64,000 nucleotides of DNA from an uncultured Eubacteriales bacterium (GTDB lineage: Bacteria > Bacillota > Clostridia > Lachnospirales > Lachnospiraceae), in the NCBI GenBank assembly GCA_949292785.1, contig CASFBK010000015.1, positions 27,923-91,922 of the forward strand, given 5' to 3'. A program made the translations under genes and the position numbers. Shown here one piece after another: positions 46,016-55,259 of the stretch (its first letter is position 1; each line of letters opens with the position of its first letter). Under the pieces are notes generated by a model. The model was not told the DNA's origin. It worked only from the letters and a program-made list of their open reading frames with translations, and did not search any database.

Positions 46016-47785
46016 CTATTTCCATATGTATATGATTGCTTCTATCCTGTCTGCTACCTCTTCTATTTCTCCGTTTTTAACTGATAAACGATATAATACC
46101 TTCTCTGCATCTGTATAATATACGTCCTGCGCCGCTACAAATACCTGACCCTCTGTCTTTACCGCATATTCTTCCTCATCCTTTTTGCGTACAATAAGAC
46201 TGGTATCCGTACTATACGCTAACACTCCTTCTTCCTGATTCAAATCAAAGCTCCTGACTTTGTCGGAAATCTTTTCTTCTTTTCCATCTTTGTAAGAGTA
46301 AAGTGTCTCGTCTGCCAGATAATAAATACACTTTTGCTCAGGAAAATATTGATATCCTGCGCACTCCTTTGCCAGAAGTTTGGGTTCTTGCCAGCCTTCC
46401 TCTGTTTTCTCACAGCTATAAAGCTTTTCGCCTGCCAGATAAAAAATCAGATTATGATTCCACAGTTCTATCTCCTGCGCTCTTCCGAAATTTCCTGCTA
46501 CTTTTTGTGATTCATTGTCCTTCAAAATATCATAGCTATACAGGCTGTTTTCTTTCAAATAATAATAGCAGGGCGCTGTGTTTTCTAAGGCTTCCGGCAT
46601 GCCGTTTCCTAAAATCACTTCCCTGTCACAGATTTGCTGATATCTGCATGGTTCTGATGCATCGGAAAGCCAGTCCACATTGGTGGCAATCAGACGTTCC
46701 TTTCCTCCTTCATTGGTATCTACGTAATAAACAGACTTATCAGCCGTCTGTATTACAAATGATGCCAGATTGCTGTAATAGCCAAAGTACACTACCTCTG
46801 ACCAATCACTTCCATAATTCTTCTTGTCCTGAATACAATAAATACTATAAGTAACCTCTGGTTCTTCTCCCTCTTGGTTCTTTCCATTGGACGGATTCTG
46901 CTGCTCACAGAACACCTTGCCATCTTCTGTCACTCCCAGAACTCTGGCGGGATTTTCCAATGTTACAATCTGGTTCACTTCACCGGAAGGCATGACCTCA
47001 CAAACTACATATGCATCTTCCGCTGCCCGATAGGAATATGCCAGATAATCTCCATTCTGACTAATCACCGTCCCGTTTACTCCTGCAACATACCGCTTTA
47101 AGGTATCTTCTTCACCGAGACAATGCAGAGAATACATATTTTCTTCTTCCTGCGTCCAGTAATATACCTTAGATATGCTATCATCTGTAATTACAGATAC
47201 AATTTCCTTATCTTCTAAAGCTTTCCTGTTTCCTTCTTCCGCTATCCGTTCCAGACTCTTCCCATCTGTCCCGGCATATAAAAAGATGTTTTTATTATAA
47301 TCTGCATTTATCAGAATTCTCGCATCACTATTCGTTGAAGAAACATCCAGTTTCAATCCTTCACTGTTTTCAATGCACGCTTCACTTTCAAAATATATAC
47401 TCTTATTCAAATAAGTAATTTTATTGGGATATATGTAATGAAAATAACCAAAAATACCAACCCCTGCTATAAGCATCATTCCTGCTATGATACTCAATAT
47501 AAGAATTAGCTTTTTATGACTTTTTCGCGGTATCTCAGTTTCTTCTGACACCACACACTTCTCTTCCTCGTTATTCTCCTTTTCTTCCTTTTCATTTACA
47601 ACATGATTTACTGATAGAACTGTCGTAGCATCTGCATCTATGATTCCCTGATACTGATAAGAATGTTCCGTTTCCATCTGTTCTTTTTGTTCTATTTCTG
47701 TCTCCTGTTGCGGATTTACCGATGCACCGCACATGGGACAATATATCTGTTCCCCTATTTCTGTTCCACATACTCTACATTTCAT
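46016..47785 (-). CDS. Zinc-ribbon membrane protein with large extracytoplasmic domain
   Basis: 589 residues from ATG 47785 (start MKCRVCGTEIGEQIYCPMCG; a GTG eight codons upstream is disfavoured). The N-terminus is a CxxC-CxxC zinc ribbon. A cytoplasmic linker contains DADATTVLSVN, matching the TTVL motif of neighbours. One membrane helix (LILILSIIAGMMLIAGVGIFGYF, ~95-118) precedes ~470 residues of repeated short beta strands (e.g. SISKVYYWTQ, GDYLAYSYR, EKLYSCEKTEEGW), which read as a beta-propeller-like outside domain. Biochemical role unknown; likely a membrane part of the T7SS/kinase system. Confidence 0.82.
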   Translation of the reverse strand: MKCRVCGTEIGEQIYCPMCGASVNPQQETEIEQKEQMETEHSYQYQGIIDADATTVLSVNHVVNEKEEKENNEEEKCVVSEETEIPRKSHKKLILILSIIAGMMLIAGVGIFGYFHYIYPNKITYLNKSIYFESEACIENSEGLKLDVSSTNSDARILINADYNKNIFLYAGTDGKSLERIAEEGNRKALEDKEIVSVITDDSISKVYYWTQEEENMYSLHCLGEEDTLKRYVAGVNGTVISQNGDYLAYSYRAAEDAYVVCEVMPSGEVNQIVTLENPARVLGVTEDGKVFCEQQNPSNGKNQEGEEPEVTYSIYCIQDKKNYGSDWSEVVYFGYYSNLASFVIQTADKSVYYVDTNEGGKERLIATNVDWLSDASEPCRYQQICDREVILGNGMPEALENTAPCYYYLKENSLYSYDILKDNESQKVAGNFGRAQEIELWNHNLIFYLAGEKLYSCEKTEEGWQEPKLLAKECAGYQYFPEQKCIYYLADETLYSYKDGKEEKISDKVRSFDLNQEEGVLAYSTDTSLIVRKKDEEEYAVKTEGQVFVAAQDVYYTDAEKVLYRLSVKNGEIEEVADRIEAIIYIWK

Positions 47786-47844
47786 TTTCCACGAACCTTT
47801 CTTCACCACTTATTCACTTTGCAAACAAAGGGGTATACTTAGAA

Positions 47845-47875
47845 AAAGCCTCTTAATTCTCATTAAGAGGCTTTT
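47845..47875 (-). terminator. Terminator after esxA
   Basis: AAAGCCTCTTAA / TTAAGAGGCTTTT, 12-bp stem, 6-nt loop, 11 nt past the esxA stop; flanking A/T runs support action on either strand. Confidence 0.9.
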
Positions 47876-47884
47876 GCCACATAT

Positions 47885-48181
47885 TTAGCCTTTAAACTGG
47901 CTAGCGATGTCAGAATCTGTTGTCTCGATTGTCTGTGCAGTAGCTCTTAATGCATCTGCAATTTCACTAATAAGATCCTGCGCTTTTACAAAATTAGGTC
48001 TTAATTCTGTAAATCTTTCCGCATAGGACTGGCTTGCTGCACCTTCCCATTCTTCCTGCAATGTTCTTAATAAAGAATCCATTGTGCTGATTACATCACC
48101 AACCTTACCTGCTTCGTCATCATACTGTCTGGCACGCTGTCTCATTGTATCAGGTGTCATTCTAATCTGACCATTACTCAT
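47885..48181 (-). CDS. esxA: WXG100 protein EsxA-like
   Basis: 98-residue helical hairpin protein, the hallmark secreted substrate of Type VII systems. The W-x-G turn is WEGAAS at ~45-50, flanked by two long amphipathic helices; the N-terminus MSNGQIRMTPDTMRQRA is family-like. In T7SSb, EsxA dimers are exported by EssC and are needed for the system to work. Own promoter (48397-48425), ~210-nt leader and own terminator suggest high, separate expression compared with neighbours. Confidence 0.94.
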   Translation of the reverse strand: MSNGQIRMTPDTMRQRARQYDDEAGKVGDVISTMDSLLRTLQEEWEGAASQSYAERFTELRPNFVKAQDLISEIADALRATAQTIETTDSDIASQFKG

Positions 48182-48390
48182 TGCTCTTCCCTCCTTGAAA
48201 TATAAAAAATAATATATATTAAACCACTAAGCATAGCTATAAATATACCTATACCCGGTAATTTAATCTCCCAATATTCAGTTATTTCCCGTTATTTGGA
48301 TACTTTACTGAAATAGTTGCTTATCGAATGATAAACTCTGAATGACTACCCCTAGTCTTTCATTATCGCAACTCGTCCCTCTTAACTCCG
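48182..48390 (-). other. Long 5' leader of esxA
   Basis: About 210 nt from predicted start (~48390) to the ATG. Contains a small GACTA-CCCC-TAGTC hairpin (48344-48357) and otherwise AT-rich sequence; no riboswitch class that I know is recognisable. The leader shares an ATGACT(A)CCCC core (plus strand 48342-48352) with the leader of the T7SS operon. Confidence 0.5.
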
Positions 48391-48396
48391 AAATTA

Positions 48397-48425
48397 ATTA
48401 TACAATTTCATTCTGATAAAGTCAA
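48397..48425 (-). promoter_or_regulatory. Strong promoter of esxA
   Basis: Minus strand TTGACT (48425-48420), 17 nt, TATAAT (48402-48397), located between essC and esxA. Confidence 0.85.
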
Positions 48426-48461
48426 CTATAATTTTCCATATTTTTCCAAAATTTTCTTTTA

Positions 48462-51400
48462 TCAATCATCTAATACGCTCTTTACCTTAATCACCTCATT
48501 CTCTTTACAATAGAATCCCTCACCTGCTTCGATTTTTTTCTTATATTCTCTCGCAACAGCCATCGGAATATCTAACACTTTCTGATTTGACAGTTCATCA
48601 AAGATTAGCACGTGTCTGCTATCCTTTATATTTTTCAATGGCTCCGGCGAAGAATAGGTAATATTGGCATTCGGTACATTAGCCAGAAGTACAGCTACCT
48701 TCATGGACTTTAACTTACCTGTAATGCTTTTATATAAATCCATCCATGCCAGATTATTCTGCAGCATTTCCAACGCATCCATATTCTGAATCACCATAAG
48801 AAGCAACGGAGAATTCTCTAACACCTTATCATCTCCCGCTACCATTGCCTCATATCGTTCTTTCAATTCTTCTTCCCAAAGAGTCAGCAATTCCCCGATA
48901 TAATTTGCATCCATGGTATACTTATCCACGATTTCCATTTCTGACAAAGCCGCATACTTTTTAGAAACATCATCAATGATTGCAACCTTAACCGGCGCAT
49001 TTTCATTATTTTCCTGCAAGGTATGCAGTAAATGACGGACAAAATTTCCCCGTCCGGAATTTTCTTTTCCTACCATTCCAAGCACACCAAGATTGCACAT
49101 ATCCAGCACCACCGGCATAATGGTACTGTAATTCAATCCAATCATTACCTGATATGCTTTCTTCATTAATTCCGGATACTGCTCCATGACATAATTGCGG
49201 TCCAGTACTGCCGGGATTTCCGGAATACGCTTTGCCTTTGCTTTACTTCTTCCGTTTATCTCTGTCATGAACGCTTTCATTTCTTCTACACGTTCAATTT
49301 CCTTTCGCCCTGCAAACGCCAGATATGTCTGATATTCATATAAGGATTTATCAATATCTATAATTCCACGTCCCGATACATTGCGGGGCTGCATACGACA
49401 GTGGTCGAATACGCTGTTATATTCACTGGAATCATTACAATACAACGCAATTCTTTTTGAAAAATTGGACAAATACTTATAACCGATTCCAGAGGTCTGG
49501 GAATTCACTACCACTACGCTGATTCCTACTGCCAGACCCTCCCGGCAGAGCAGCAACAAATTATCATTGTCCTGAAGATACAATTCTTTTAATGCAGTCA
49601 GATTATCTACCATAATTACAATCTGAGGCAGCTCCCGGTAACCTGCATCCCGGTAAGAGCTAAAGGAACTGATTCCCATCTGGGACAGCATATCTTTTCT
49701 GCGGTAGATTTCTTCATTCATCATTTTAAAGAAGTTTTTCAACTTCTCGTCCTCAGAAGAAGTAATCACTCCACCTACATGATGCAAGCCTTCAAAGGTC
49801 TTTAAAATCATAGACGCAAAATCGAGAATATAAATATTTACTTCATCCGGCGCATAATTCATGGCAAGTCCCTTAATCAATACCTGTAACAAATTGGTCT
49901 TTCCATACTGGGAAGCGCCAACTGCAAAAATATTTTCCTGTGAAAAGTTTACAAATGTCTCCTTCTGCAGCTGTTGTTCCGGTGCGTCATAGATACCAAT
50001 GACTACACCGATATCTGTCTCTATCTCAAATTCCGTTTTGCATGGCTGATAGTCAATGACTTCCCCTAAGGATGGCAGACAGATTCCCGGCAGCTGCTTG
50101 ATTCTATTGTCTTCACAATATTTTGCCACATATTCCACGATTGCCTCTAACTGCGTTGCAGACTTTTCGGATTTCGGATTCTTTTGTTGGAAAATAATCT
50201 GGCTCTTTCCGAGCAGATTCACATCACTTACAGAAAATTCTTTTACAATATCCACCTGACTTTGGTCTGCCGCTGCTCCACTATAAGCAGACTGGAACAA
50301 ATCAAATATTTCATTATTTCCTACCTGCAAATAAGCACGTCCCGGTTCTTTGATTTCCGCTGCCAACGGTGACTTCAACACTTCGTTACTGTCTTCTTTA
50401 TTCTGCACCTTCAAGCAGAGCTTGAACTTAGAGTTACTCCAAATCTGGTCATCTACCACACCGGACGGCTTCTGGGTCGCCAGAATCAGATGTACCCCAA
50501 GGCTTCGTCCAATACGGGCGGCACTGATTAACTCTTTCATAAATTCTGGCTGGTCGCTCTTTAATTCCGCGAACTCGTCTACAATTAAGATTAAATGCGG
50601 TAATGCTACCGATGTTTCTCCTGCCTTAAACTTCTTAATGTATGCATCAATATGGTTTACATTATTTTCTGCAAATAATTCCTGTCGTTTTCTTAATTCT
50701 GCTTTTATAGAAAGTAGGGAACGGTCAATTTCCCTTCCGTCAATATTGGTAATTGCTCCGATTAAGTGCGGCAGCTCCTTAAACTGATTCACCATACCGC
50801 CGCCCTTAAAGTCAATAATCACAAATCCCACTTCATATGGATGGAACAGCGTTGCCATAGATAAAATATAACTCTGTAAAATCTCACTCTTACCGGAGCC
50901 TGTAGTTCCCGCTACCAGTCCATGAGGCCCATGGTGCTTTTCATTCAAATCAAGGCAGACAACTTCATCACCGCTTTTTACTCCAAGCGGTGCAGCCATG
51001 CTCTCATAAACCTTGGATTCCTGCCATCTTGCGGCAATATCCAGGTTATCAATATTAATAATTCCAAGCAGTTCATAAAGGGAAATACTCTTGGTAAGAC
51101 TGCTTTCCAGACTTACCTCATCTACATAAACACAGCCTAAACGAAGTGCCAGATTCTCTGCCACCCGGTTTGGTATGGTATGATATGTAAATGGCTGCTT
51201 TTCTTCTCCATTTTCTGAGCTTACAACCACTCCTGTTGCAAAATCATCCTCCATCTTGAGGATTTTGTCACATCCTTTGGGAAGCAATTCTTCGTATTCC
51301 TCAAAGAACAGAAAGTGAAATCCATACTTTCCTGACTCCTCCACATATTTTGACACCGGATGCTTTGCCAATCCTTCTGCATCTGTCACAAATACAATGT

Positions 51401-53015
51401 AATGGGTTAAATGCTTTAAGGCTTCTTCCTTTAAGCCCTCTCTGGATGATAATTCCTCGTACAAAACCTCCAGGATAATTTTCCTGCTCTCTTCGTCATA
51501 CATAAAGTTTCTGATATTACCGGCACCGCTTTTTACATTATGAAGCCAGCGTAGCCATGCATATTTTTCCTGTTCCTCTTCCCGGAACAAATAGTAAAAC
51601 TTCACGTCATGATAAAAATGACGTACCGACAAATCAATGGTAATATTTTTCAGAATTTCATACTGCACTTCCGATGTTCCCACAATTCCGATACAGTTAT
51701 TTTCTTTTAAATCAATGCAGACCGGAGCATTTTCTACATAACGGTAGGCATCTGCCAATTTTTCCGGATACTCGCTTAAATCGTCCTCCGTATCCTTGAA
51801 TTCCTGCTTTTTGTAAGAAACCTGACTGGAAGACTCTATGGTTCCCGTTCCGATTCGGATGGTCAGATAATCGTCATCTTCCACATCCTTTTCAAACAAT
51901 CTGCTGTCAAAGTTTTCTACTTCTTCAATTTCCCGATCAATGGAGATATACTTTTCCTCTAGGATTCTCAATTCCTTTCCCCGGATTTCCTTAATCTCCT
52001 TTTCCTTATCTTTGGCATATTGCAGATATTCTTTTCTCCGCTCCTTTATTTCTGCCCGGTAATCCTTCCCATCCATAAAATAGGTGACGATAGAGGTTGC
52101 AATCCCCATTCCCATCATGGCAGCACTGTAAATCACGAACATTCCGCCACCGCCCATGGCTCCTCGCAAAAATACCATCATCACCATGGATAACAGAGCA
52201 GGTATAATTGTCATCACAATATTTTTCTTTGGTGCTTCTTTCTTTGCCTTGGGTGCCAGAACTTCAATTTCCTCTTCCGGTATCACATATTTTATTCTGG
52301 TACTTCTCTGGAACTTTGGATACCTCAGCTGATTGTCCTCTTGAGAAACCTCTGTTTCTTTCATGCCATTCACCTGTATGGTCCCCGCATTTGTGGTAAA
52401 CAATTTTGAATTTCGTATGTAAAAGGAATAACCGTCCAGCATAAAGAAATCCATATCATGAACTTCACGTTCTTTTTCTTCCATGCGGAACCCATTTACA
52501 TAGACGCCATATCTTGCTCCGGTATCTTTCAAAGTATATGTTCCATTATTTTTTATTAAAGCAATGGTATCCTCCTCCACAAGCTCATCTTGGATATACA
52601 GGTTACAAAAGGGCTTTCCTCCAATGGTAATATTTTCATTTTCCGGCATCTCCACAACACGTTCAAAGTCACTGTACATATTATCAAAGTCAATGTAAAA
52701 GGATACCTTCATCAGCTCTGCATTGCTGCTTTGATATTTTAAAACAATTTCATCCCCGTGCTTTAATGTCTTTGCAGACTGTTTCATCAAACCATCTGCG
52801 ATAAAATATACGGAATCACTGCATGCCAGCTTCCATGCTTCTCCCTGAGGAACCACTATAATTTCAAAATCATCAAAAAAACTGTCCCGGCTAAAACGCA
52901 CATTACAGTTTTTAGTCGTCCCAATGCATACTCCGTCCTTATTTTTTCCATATAACACAATTTCCTGATAGATATGTGTTCCAAATAAAATGAGCTTATA
53001 ATTCTGTTCCTTCAT
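48462..53015 (-). CDS. essC: T7SS FtsK/SpoIIIE-type translocase EssC
   Basis: 1517-residue motor of the secretion machine. Two N-terminal FHA-like domains (~1-95 and ~105-215, the second with GARYGVYVNGF), two membrane helices (~265-320, with GAMGGGGMFVIYSAAMMGMG), a linker, then three ATPase domains. D1 has Walker A GTTGSGKSEIL (~703) and Walker B LILIVDEFAEL (~805). D2 has GASQYGKTNLL (~1032). D3 has a degenerate loop GKENSGRGN (~1312). It recognises EsxA-type substrates and drives export. Order esaB-essC is as in other T7SSb loci. Followed by a separate esxA promoter. Confidence 0.96.
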   Translation of the reverse strand: MKEQNYKLILFGTHIYQEIVLYGKNKDGVCIGTTKNCNVRFSRDSFFDDFEIIVVPQGEAWKLACSDSVYFIADGLMKQSAKTLKHGDEIVLKYQSSNAELMKVSFYIDFDNMYSDFERVVEMPENENITIGGKPFCNLYIQDELVEEDTIALIKNNGTYTLKDTGARYGVYVNGFRMEEKEREVHDMDFFMLDGYSFYIRNSKLFTTNAGTIQVNGMKETEVSQEDNQLRYPKFQRSTRIKYVIPEEEIEVLAPKAKKEAPKKNIVMTIIPALLSMVMMVFLRGAMGGGGMFVIYSAAMMGMGIATSIVTYFMDGKDYRAEIKERRKEYLQYAKDKEKEIKEIRGKELRILEEKYISIDREIEEVENFDSRLFEKDVEDDDYLTIRIGTGTIESSSQVSYKKQEFKDTEDDLSEYPEKLADAYRYVENAPVCIDLKENNCIGIVGTSEVQYEILKNITIDLSVRHFYHDVKFYYLFREEEQEKYAWLRWLHNVKSGAGNIRNFMYDEESRKIILEVLYEELSSREGLKEEALKHLTHYIVFVTDAEGLAKHPVSKYVEESGKYGFHFLFFEEYEELLPKGCDKILKMEDDFATGVVVSSENGEEKQPFTYHTIPNRVAENLALRLGCVYVDEVSLESSLTKSISLYELLGIINIDNLDIAARWQESKVYESMAAPLGVKSGDEVVCLDLNEKHHGPHGLVAGTTGSGKSEILQSYILSMATLFHPYEVGFVIIDFKGGGMVNQFKELPHLIGAITNIDGREIDRSLLSIKAELRKRQELFAENNVNHIDAYIKKFKAGETSVALPHLILIVDEFAELKSDQPEFMKELISAARIGRSLGVHLILATQKPSGVVDDQIWSNSKFKLCLKVQNKEDSNEVLKSPLAAEIKEPGRAYLQVGNNEIFDLFQSAYSGAAADQSQVDIVKEFSVSDVNLLGKSQIIFQQKNPKSEKSATQLEAIVEYVAKYCEDNRIKQLPGICLPSLGEVIDYQPCKTEFEIETDIGVVIGIYDAPEQQLQKETFVNFSQENIFAVGASQYGKTNLLQVLIKGLAMNYAPDEVNIYILDFASMILKTFEGLHHVGGVITSSEDEKLKNFFKMMNEEIYRRKDMLSQMGISSFSSYRDAGYRELPQIVIMVDNLTALKELYLQDNDNLLLLCREGLAVGISVVVVNSQTSGIGYKYLSNFSKRIALYCNDSSEYNSVFDHCRMQPRNVSGRGIIDIDKSLYEYQTYLAFAGRKEIERVEEMKAFMTEINGRSKAKAKRIPEIPAVLDRNYVMEQYPELMKKAYQVMIGLNYSTIMPVVLDMCNLGVLGMVGKENSGRGNFVRHLLHTLQENNENAPVKVAIIDDVSKKYAALSEMEIVDKYTMDANYIGELLTLWEEELKERYEAMVAGDDKVLENSPLLLMVIQNMDALEMLQNNLAWMDLYKSITGKLKSMKVAVLLANVPNANITYSSPEPLKNIKDSRHVLIFDELSNQKVLDIPMAVAREYKKKIEAGEGFYCKENEVIKVKSVLDD

Positions 53016-53024
53016 TTTCTTCCC

Positions 53025-53276
53025 CTATCTTGTAAAATTAATGATACTTCCATTTCTCAACTGATACTCTTCTATGGTCTTGTTCCCCTTTAGTAACGCT
53101 ATGGGATTTTCGGTCTTTAAATAGCACTGTCTGATATCCTTTACATCAATTCCTAAATGATACCCCTGATTTAAGGCGGTCAGAAGTTCATTTGCCGTAA
53201 TATCCAACGGTACTTCTATGTCATGTATTTCCTGCCGCTTATGTAAATAAAGTGACATAATAATTGTATTTTCCAT
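53025..53276 (-). CDS. esaB: YukD/EsaB ubiquitin-like T7SS protein
   Basis: 83-residue protein with ubiquitin-like spacing of strands: IMSLYLHKRQEIHDIEVPLD, ITANELLTAL, and C-terminal YQLRNGSIINF. YukD/EsaB proteins are small cytoplasmic components of T7SSb. AGGAGG precedes the ATG; 9 nt from essC. Assigned by size, fold pattern and neighbourhood. Confidence 0.88.
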   Translation of the reverse strand: MENTIIMSLYLHKRQEIHDIEVPLDITANELLTALNQGYHLGIDVKDIRQCYLKTENPIALLKGNKTIEEYQLRNGSIINFTR

Positions 53277-53284
53277 ATTTCCTC

Positions 53285-54346
53285 CTAACCCAGTAAATAT
53301 GCTGTTGCCTGAAATAAATTACTTCTTCGAATATCCTCTAAGGTAATAGAACCGCCATTCAGATTTTCTTTGCCAACATATTCTGCAATGGTACAGTTGC
53401 ATAATATATCGCTATACAAAATACGATTTTCATGGGATTCCTGATAATTATTGCAAATCCACAAAAGCTTTTCATCCTCGGAATAATCAATATTCCTTAA
53501 AAATTCTTCTGTTTTATAAACTGACAGGGCGTCCTGCTGCAACACAAGAATCACACGATAACATTTTGCCATCAGCTTTGTCTTAAATAAGGTCAGTTCC
53601 GAAGAAACATCAAATATGATATAGTCATATACATTTGCTTCCAGAATCTGACTGATAAAATAAAAATAATTTTCCTCTGTTATGCCATATGCCAAAGCTG
53701 ATTGCCGCATAGGGCGCACATAGTCAAATTCTTCCTGTCCCAAGGCGTTTTTCAGATAGGATAATGCATGCTCGTCTTCGTTGACAATACAGGTTGCAAG
53801 TTCATCATAGGCATATGTCTTATCCTGCATGTACCATTGAAAATTCTGTACATTTTCTGCATTAAAATACAGGACTTTCTTTCCCTGTTTTTCCAAAGCA
53901 ATGGATAGCCCAAGGGCTGTAGTTGTCTTTCCTGCTCCACCAATAGGGGAATACACCATAATCCCCCTGGTAATACGGTTCGCATCTGTATTAGACTGTA
54001 TATTCAGCCTTCTGCTTATCTTTTCCGTAATGAACCTTACCATCTCATTTAGATTCATATATTTATGCAGCATACAAACCCGATTGTCATCCTGCTGCCC
54101 GGTTTCCTTTTCCTGCAGCACAAAGGTCAGCGTAACGTTCTGCTTTCTAACACACTCTGCATACTGTTCTTCATGAATAACCAGAACATCTATACTTTTG
54201 GGCTTTGCAAAATACTCCTCAAAATATTCCTGCTCTGTTATGGATTCTATTTCTGCCTTTTCTCCCAGTTCCTCCAACAGCTTCCACTCTAAGCCTTCCA
54301 TAAACTTCGTATCACTATCAATCAATACAACCGATATACTTTGCAT
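53285..54346 (-). CDS. ParA/CpaE-like ATPase
   Basis: 353 residues. The N-terminal ~115 residues have a degenerate receiver-like shape (SVVLIDSDTKFMEGLEWKLL) without a clear phospho-Asp. The C-terminal ParA/MinD fold has deviant Walker A SPIGGAGKTTTALGLSIAL and IIFDVSSELTLF. The same layout is seen in CpaE of Tad pilus loci. Here it sits between FHA and EsaB genes, so a role in placing or assembling the T7SS at the membrane is inferred. I know of ParA-like proteins in mycobacterial ESX loci but cannot place this one in that group. Confidence 0.85.
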   Translation of the reverse strand: MQSISVVLIDSDTKFMEGLEWKLLEELGEKAEIESITEQEYFEEYFAKPKSIDVLVIHEEQYAECVRKQNVTLTFVLQEKETGQQDDNRVCMLHKYMNLNEMVRFITEKISRRLNIQSNTDANRITRGIMVYSPIGGAGKTTTALGLSIALEKQGKKVLYFNAENVQNFQWYMQDKTYAYDELATCIVNEDEHALSYLKNALGQEEFDYVRPMRQSALAYGITEENYFYFISQILEANVYDYIIFDVSSELTLFKTKLMAKCYRVILVLQQDALSVYKTEEFLRNIDYSEDEKLLWICNNYQESHENRILYSDILCNCTIAEYVGKENLNGGSITLEDIRRSNLFQATAYLLG

Positions 54347-54357
54347 TTTTTCGCTCC

Positions 54358-55245
54358 TTACCCCACTTCATATTCCAAATCTGCAATCTGTATCATATCC
54401 CCTGTCTGTAACGGAATACATTCTCCATTCTTTACGAGAATTCCGTTTACATAGGTATGATTCAGACTTCCCATGTCTTCAATGAAAAACTGTCCATTTC
54501 TCCAGCATATTCTGCAATGTTTTCTACTGACAGAGCTGGAGCCTTCAATGACCTTGTGGGCATATTCCGGACTTTTTCCCAAAATACATTCCTCCATATC
54601 AATCCATATGTTCTGTCCATTGGTAATTCCACATAATTGGATACCCGCCCGGCTGTTATCCACAGCTCCGGCAGAACTGTATTTCTTCATTTTCAGATTC
54701 AGAAAAATATGTTCCGATGTATTTTTGCTGTCTTTGCAATCCTGATAGAGAAGAAGCAGTCCCTCATCCTGCTGGCACTGTGCCTTTTCAATGATTTCAC
54801 ATAACAATTCTTTTACAGCCAGTTCAAAGGACACCTGCGTCTCCGGGGTGGAGGAAATTGCCAGGGGAACACAAATCATATGTACGGAAAGTGCCTCGTC
54901 TAAAAATATGGAATCATAGGATAAGTCGATGGTTTCCGGCTGGATTAGTCCATTCATCTTAAAAGAATCCACATGCTTACATATCTCCGTAATAATCTCT
55001 ATGATATGTTCCGGCAAAAGTTGTCCATTATAACGATATAGAGAATGATAGCTATTTATAGAATAACTCAGCCGCACCTTTCCGTTCCACATAGATTTAT
55101 AACAGGGAATAAACGTATGCTCCGCCTGATTCTGCAAAATCTTATACGCTGTCTGATAGAAGAAGCGATTATCTGTCAGTGTATAGGTCAGCCGTTCGGA
55201 AGTACGCCCACACTGTACAATACTTTCACATACAAAATTACTCAT
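54358..55245 (-). CDS. FHA-domain protein (second)
   Basis: 295 residues. An N-terminal ~185-residue domain (with RLSYSINSYHSLYRYNGQ and TIDLSYDSIFLDEALSVHMICVPL) has the same secondary-structure layout as that of the FHA protein at 44839-45999. A C-terminal FHA (~205-293) carries CILGKSPEYAHKVI, VSRKHCRICW and NHTYVNGIL. The N-domains loosely recall the pseudokinase-like cytoplasmic part of EssB, which is missing from this locus; this is speculation to be tested by structure comparison. No membrane helix. Confidence 0.85.
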   Translation of the reverse strand: MSNFVCESIVQCGRTSERLTYTLTDNRFFYQTAYKILQNQAEHTFIPCYKSMWNGKVRLSYSINSYHSLYRYNGQLLPEHIIEIITEICKHVDSFKMNGLIQPETIDLSYDSIFLDEALSVHMICVPLAISSTPETQVSFELAVKELLCEIIEKAQCQQDEGLLLLYQDCKDSKNTSEHIFLNLKMKKYSSAGAVDNSRAGIQLCGITNGQNIWIDMEECILGKSPEYAHKVIEGSSSVSRKHCRICWRNGQFFIEDMGSLNHTYVNGILVKNGECIPLQTGDMIQIADLEYEVG

Positions 55246-55259
55246 TTTTGTGCTCCTTT

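Noticed and set aside
48182-48390. Known riboswitch in the esxA leader
   Set aside because: No conserved core of c-di-GMP, purine, SAM, TPP, FMN or lysine classes is visible to me; only a short hairpin and AT-rich sequence.
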